Positions 7,286-9,886 of a DNA stretch of 9,886 bases are shown here, piece after piece; within the stretch, counting starts at the first letter, position 1, and the number at the start of each line of letters is the position of its first letter. The position numbers and the translations under genes are program-made. The DNA is taken from contig JAJYOS010000162.1 in assembly GCA_021796055.1 (NCBI GenBank), positions 1 to 9,886 on the forward strand. Reading direction: 5' to 3'. The DNA comes from Bacteroidota bacterium. GTDB lineage: Bacteria > Bacteroidota > Kryptoniia > Kryptoniales > JAKASW01. A model generated the notes under the pieces. That model made no database searches, was not told the origin of the DNA, and saw nothing but the letters and a program-made list of their open reading frames with translations.

Positions 7286-7867
7286 TCAGCCATTTGCCGC
7301 CATATATTTCCGGTAGATCCACGTATACACTGCAAGTGAACCGAAGAGCGACAGCGTGCTGAGGTAAAGGAAAAACATCTTGATTTCCGCGAGGGCGTCA
7401 ATCCTCATCGTGGCCAATATCAAATAAGCCGCTATGAAAGTTACCGTCCACTTCCCTGCCCACACCGATTGAACGACGACCTTACGGCGGCTGATTATGA
7501 ACGAGCTTCCCACGACGATCAGGATATCCCGCAGCGCAACAAGTGCCGCGTACCACAAAGGCACATCCTTCACAATCACGAGGGCCGCAGATATCGAAAT
7601 CAGGCAGATCTTGTCTGTAACGGGATCCAGCAGCCTCCCGAAATCCGTGACCTGGTTCAGGACCCTTGCAAGGAGCCCGTCGAGAAAATCAGTGGACGCG
7701 GCGACCAGCATAAGGACAAGTACCGTCAACCTGTATTCGTTTCCGGGTTTGAGGATAAGGATGACGATCGGCACGAGAAAGAAAATCCGGCTCAGGCTGA
7801 GAATATTCGATACGGTCCACTTTTTCTCAACCTTCAGAGTTTCATTTGTGCGCGAGCTTTCGGTCAA
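7286..7867 (-). CDS. pgsA: CDP-alcohol phosphatidyltransferase, probably phosphatidylglycerophosphate synthase
   Basis: This integral membrane enzyme most likely joins CDP-diacylglycerol and glycerol-3-phosphate to make phosphatidylglycerophosphate, the first committed step to phosphatidylglycerol. The complete CDP-alcohol phosphotransferase motif D-x2-DG-x2-AR-x8-G-x3-D-x3-D is present (STDFLDGLLAR onward, through GRLLDPVTD), preceded by SNILSLSRI, typical of PgsA. Several hydrophobic helices surround it. I chose the TTG at 7867 (193 residues) because GGGAG lies ten bases upstream. The frame stays open to a GTG at 7906 (206 residues), but that codon has poor ribosome-binding sequence and sits two bases after a hairpin T-run. 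The family motif begins well inside either version. A related member with another acceptor alcohol is possible. It lies between purF and ftsY. Confidence 0.88.
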   Translation of the reverse strand: MTESSRTNETLKVEKKWTVSNILSLSRIFFLVPIVILILKPGNEYRLTVLVLMLVAASTDFLDGLLARVLNQVTDFGRLLDPVTDKICLISISAALVIVKDVPLWYAALVALRDILIVVGSSFIISRRKVVVQSVWAGKWTVTFIAAYLILATMRIDALAEIKMFFLYLSTLSLFGSLAVYTWIYRKYMAANG

Positions 7868-7877
7868 ACGTGGTTCA

Positions 7878-7882
7878 CTCCC
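7878..7882 (-). promoter_or_regulatory. Shine-Dalgarno that favours the TTG start of pgsA
   Basis: GGGAG on the minus strand, ten bases before TTG (7867-7865), is the only good ribosome-binding sequence near the pgsA 5' end. The competing GTG at 7906 has only a distant GGG. This decides the start I list. Confidence 0.45.
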
Positions 7883-7908
7883 AATTTCCGGACAACTCGT
7901 TCTCACTC

Positions 7909-7930
7909 AAAAATCCCGGCCGCCGGCGAT
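7909..7930 (-). terminator. Compact hairpin with T5 between purF and pgsA
   Basis: The minus strand reads ATC, a bulged G, CCGG, loop CGG, CCGG, GAT, then four more T. That is seven pairs, four of them G-C, running straight into a five-T run (7909-7913). It lies 25 bases after the purF stop. It could terminate purF or act as a partial terminator that lowers pgsA-ftsY-mutL expression. I see no clear separate promoter for pgsA, which suggests read-through. Confidence 0.4.
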
Positions 7931-7955
7931 CAAAAGCTGAAAAGGAAGCCCGCAA

Positions 7956-9461
7956 TTATGACCTGGCCTCATGTATATTCGCTTCAAACTCTTCCTTGGT
8001 GTTTACCTCAACTTCCGTCGGATAGTTGCCGCTGAAACAGGCCGTGCAGTAATTCCTGCGTTCGTCGACCGGCACCGAATCGAGCAGTTTCTCCAGCGAC
8101 AGATAGGCCAGCGAATCGACGTTCAGTTCCTTCCGCATCAGCTCGATGTTGCCTTCAAACTGGTTCGCGAACAGCTCCCGCTCCGAGGGAAAATCCATCC
8201 CATAATAACACGGATGCATTATCGGAGGAGAACTTACACGAAAATGGACTTCCGCCGGTTCGGCTTCGCGAATCAGCTTCACGAGCTGTTTACTCGTAGT
8301 GCCGCGGACTATCGAGTCGTCGACGATGACGACCTTTCTCCCCTTGAGCACGCCTTTGACGGTGTTGAACTTGATCTTCACTTTCAAATCCCGCGAATAC
8401 TGGTTCGGCTGGATGAAAGTCCTGCCGATATAATGACTCCTGATGAGACCGATTTCGAATTTCGCTTTTATCCCCATTTTCAGGCTCTGGGAAACATAAC
8501 CGAGCGTAGCCGTATTCGAGGAGTCCGGAACGCTGATCACGACAAGCTTTTCATCCTCGTCGTTCTCAACCGGAGATTCCTCCGCAAGGCCTTTGCCGAT
8601 CTTCCGCCTTACTTTGTCGACGCTTTCGCCGAATATCTTGCTGTCCGGGCGCGAAAAATATATGTACTCGAAAATACAATGGCGCGACTGCTTGGGAATG
8701 TCGGGAAGGAACAGTGAGCGCCCCTCTCCAGTCGCAATCGCCTCATCGTCGATGACGACAATTTCACCCGGCTCGACGTCCCGTATATACTCGGCGCCGA
8801 GGATATCGAACGCGCATGTTTCGGAAGCAGCGATGAACGCTTTACCGATTCTTCCCAACGCAAGCGGACGAAATCCGTAAGAATCTCTGGCGACGATGAG
8901 CTGATTGTCGGATAGAATGACCAGCGAGAACGCCCCTTTGATAGTCTGCATGGCTTCGTAGACCTGTTCTATCACGGTTTCTTTCTGGCTTCGGGCGATC
9001 AGATGAAGAATAATCTCGGTGTCGGTGGTGGTCTGAAAGAGGGTACCGCTTTCGGTCAACTCATCGCGAAGCCGGTGAGAATTCGTGAGATTTCCGTTGT
9101 GGGCTATCGCGAGATTTCCCTTCCGATAATTAACCACGATCGGCTGGACGTTCTTATGGCTTTCGGCAGATCCAGTCGTAGAATACCTGTTGTGACCGAT
9201 GCCGGCGTCCCCCCTCAGCACATCGTTGAGGAGTTTTTCATCTTTGAACACGTCGGCAATCAGTCCCGTATTTTTATGGACGTTGAAGAATGTCCTCTCC
9301 ACAGTTCTTTCACGAGTGACAATGCCGGCCGCTTCCTGTCCGCGATGCTGGAGGGCGTTCATAGCGTAGTAAATATAGGTCGACGCGTTTTCCGCTCCGT
9401 AGACACCGACGATTCCGCAGAACGTTTTCGGTTTGTTTATCTTGAGGTTTACTTCACGCAT
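7956..9461 (-). CDS. purF: Amidophosphoribosyltransferase (glutamine PRPP amidotransferase)
   Basis: Catalyses the first committed step of purine synthesis: glutamine + PRPP to phosphoribosylamine. With the start chosen it has 501 residues. The N-terminal Ntn glutaminase has its nucleophile cysteine in FCGIVGVYG (residue 15 here), so a 14-residue propeptide must be removed. HNRYSTTG and HNGNLTN follow. The C-terminal phosphoribosyltransferase half has the PRPP loop VVIVDDSIVRGTTS. Four cysteines (HCIFEYIYFSRPDS, HPCYYGMD, YCTACF) match the [4Fe-4S] ligands of the B. subtilis-type enzyme. I chose the ATG at 9461 because GGAG lies 11 bases upstream and the propeptide is then close to the family's usual length. 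The frame stays open to ATGs at 9506 and 9512, giving up to 518 residues and a 31-residue leader. Confidence 0.95.
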   Translation of the reverse strand: MREVNLKINKPKTFCGIVGVYGAENASTYIYYAMNALQHRGQEAAGIVTRERTVERTFFNVHKNTGLIADVFKDEKLLNDVLRGDAGIGHNRYSTTGSAESHKNVQPIVVNYRKGNLAIAHNGNLTNSHRLRDELTESGTLFQTTTDTEIILHLIARSQKETVIEQVYEAMQTIKGAFSLVILSDNQLIVARDSYGFRPLALGRIGKAFIAASETCAFDILGAEYIRDVEPGEIVVIDDEAIATGEGRSLFLPDIPKQSRHCIFEYIYFSRPDSKIFGESVDKVRRKIGKGLAEESPVENDEDEKLVVISVPDSSNTATLGYVSQSLKMGIKAKFEIGLIRSHYIGRTFIQPNQYSRDLKVKIKFNTVKGVLKGRKVVIVDDSIVRGTTSKQLVKLIREAEPAEVHFRVSSPPIMHPCYYGMDFPSERELFANQFEGNIELMRKELNVDSLAYLSLEKLLDSVPVDERRNYCTACFSGNYPTEVEVNTKEEFEANIHEARS

Positions 9462-9472
9462 TTTGTGCTTGG

Positions 9473-9476
9473 CTCC
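9473..9476 (-). promoter_or_regulatory. Shine-Dalgarno supporting the internal purF start
   Basis: GGAG on the minus strand is 11 bases before the ATG at 9461. The upstream ATG at 9512 has its nearest purine-rich site (GAGGA, 9530-9534) 17 bases away, too far for normal initiation. The support is moderate because 11 bases is itself long. Confidence 0.35.
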
Positions 9477-9553
9477 GTCATTACTCGGAAGGGAATCCTT
9501 GATCATTTTCATTCACGCATCGGGACTTATCCTCAGAAGAACTGGAACATTAT

Positions 9554-9584
9554 CAAATTAATCAAGACTCGAAACGAAAACAAA
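9554..9584 (-). promoter_or_regulatory. Candidate Bacteroidota-type promoter for purF
   Basis: On the minus strand, TTTG (9581-9584), 19 bases, then TTAATTTG (9554-9561). The Bacteroidota housekeeping consensus is TTTG, about 19-20 bases, TAnnTTTG, so only one base of the -7 box differs. The transcript would start near 9549, with a leader of about 35 bases to the ATG at 9512 or 90 to the ATG at 9461. No good classical -35 box is visible. Confidence 0.4.
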
Positions 9585-9719
9585 CCTCGAGGAGCATCTC
9601 ATCTTGCCTGTACTACTCATCCTCTTCTGTTGAGAAGCGTCGGAGGATGACGACCTGCTCCGAGAAATTCTGAATGAGTTTCCCCTGCTTGAGGGAGCGA
9701 TCATCTTGTCATAGACGGA

Positions 9720-9744
9720 AGCGGCAACCTCGACGGTTGCCGCT
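9720..9744 (-). terminator. Strong hairpin just after lon
   Basis: A perfect 10-bp stem, AGCGGCAACC / GGTTGCCGCT, closes a five-base loop, 33 bases after the lon stop. On the minus strand it is followed by TCCGTC, so there is no real T-run. It may be a terminator working without a U-tract, as is often inferred in Bacteroidota, or a transcript-end stabiliser. The hairpin is certain; its role is inferred. Confidence 0.55.
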
Positions 9745-9777
9745 CCCCGAATGATTATAGCTAAATGAGATCCCCGG

Positions 9778-9886
9778 CTAGTTCGCCATCGGCGCCTCAG
9801 CGCGTGCGGGTGGCTTGTCATCCTTCTTCAAAGGACGGAGGGCGAAGCTGAGTACTTCGTGCATCTCGCCCACAAATTTGAATTTC
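9778..9886 (-). CDS. lon: C-terminal end of a Lon-type ATP-dependent protease (partial)
   Basis: Only the last 35 codons lie in the window; the gene continues past its right edge. The visible start KFKFVGEMHEVLSFALRP matches the conserved C-terminal end of bacterial Lon, where a strand of the form hxFVxxMxEVLxxAL closes the proteolytic domain. It is followed by a variable charged tail, KKDDKPPARAEAPMAN, and a TAG stop at 9778. Lon is the cytoplasmic AAA+ serine protease that degrades misfolded and regulatory proteins. The catalytic Ser-Lys pair lies outside the window, so the call rests on this short end. Confidence 0.65.
   Translation of the reverse strand, partial: KFKFVGEMHEVLSFALRPLKKDDKPPARAEAPMAN

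Larger units (their letters stand above)
9462..9777. other. lon-purF intergenic region
   Basis: About 316 bases lie between the chosen purF start and the lon stop (265 if purF starts at 9512). They hold a strong hairpin just after lon, a candidate purF promoter, and a possible three-codon mini-ORF with its own Shine-Dalgarno before the earliest purF ATG. I see no convincing gene on either strand. Confidence 0.6.

Noticed and set aside
7971..8717. A 248-codon open frame on the plus strand opposite purF
   Set aside because: It is antisense to conserved PurF sequence and has no recognisable motif. Such frames are common opposite genes with G/C-biased third positions.
9613..9708. A 31-codon protein-like stretch (SLKQGKLIQNFSEQ..., ending TEEDE) after lon on the minus strand
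   Set aside because: The amino-acid mix looks natural, but there is no ATG, GTG or TTG in frame after the preceding stop, and I recognise no homologue. It could be a gene remnant but cannot be supported.
9558..9821. An 87-codon minus-strand frame across the lon end and the intergenic region
   Set aside because: It overlaps the lon C-terminus in another frame, crosses the strong hairpin, and has a low-complexity Arg/Ser composition.
1..9886. Mobile elements, CRISPR arrays, defence or secondary-metabolite genes
   Set aside because: All coding space is taken by recognised housekeeping genes, with no transposase, terminal repeats, spacer-repeat pattern or sign of recent insertion.

Overview
This window is an ordinary housekeeping stretch of a bacterial chromosome. 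Every gene I can support lies on the minus strand, so transcription runs from high to low coordinates. In that order they are: the last 35 codons of a Lon-type protease, purF (purine synthesis), pgsA (phospholipid synthesis), ftsY (SRP receptor), mutL (mismatch repair), aspS (aspartyl-tRNA synthetase) and a glycoside hydrolase family 31 alpha-glucosidase. There is no tRNA, rRNA, CRISPR array, insertion sequence or phage gene.

Organism: base composition looks moderate, somewhat above half G+C by eye. The endonuclease-type MutL, the B. subtilis-type (propeptide, four-cysteine) PurF, the FtsY without a long acidic N-terminal domain, and two promoters that can be read as TTTG - about 20 bp - TAnnTTTG fit the Bacteroidota/Chlorobiota/Ignavibacteriota group. 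This is inference from protein style and promoter shape, not a firm placement.

Layout: positions 9462-9777 hold a strong hairpin just after the lon stop and a candidate purF promoter. purF is separated from pgsA by a compact hairpin with a short T-run, which may terminate or attenuate. pgsA, ftsY and mutL follow closely; ftsY and mutL share one base (TAATG) and are probably translationally coupled. The 209-bp gap between mutL and aspS (4275-4483) is the main regulatory space. It carries a pair of 15-bp palindromes 29 bp apart, a weak stem-loop with a T7 run that could end the mutL transcript, and a well-spaced sigma70-like promoter for aspS whose -35 box overlaps that terminator. aspS is followed after a single base by the GH31 gene, which has a strong Shine-Dalgarno sequence inside the end of aspS, so the two form a two-gene operon. 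A possible terminator lies at the extreme left edge, cut by the window.

How the genes work together: purF, pgsA, ftsY and mutL serve unrelated pathways (nucleotides, membrane lipid, protein targeting, DNA repair). Their linkage reads as growth-related co-transcription rather than a pathway. I did not find a previously undescribed system. What deserves a second look is regulatory and architectural: the tandem palindromes, the merged terminator/promoter, the duplicated start contexts before ftsY and purF, and the tight coupling of a tRNA synthetase with a glycosidase.
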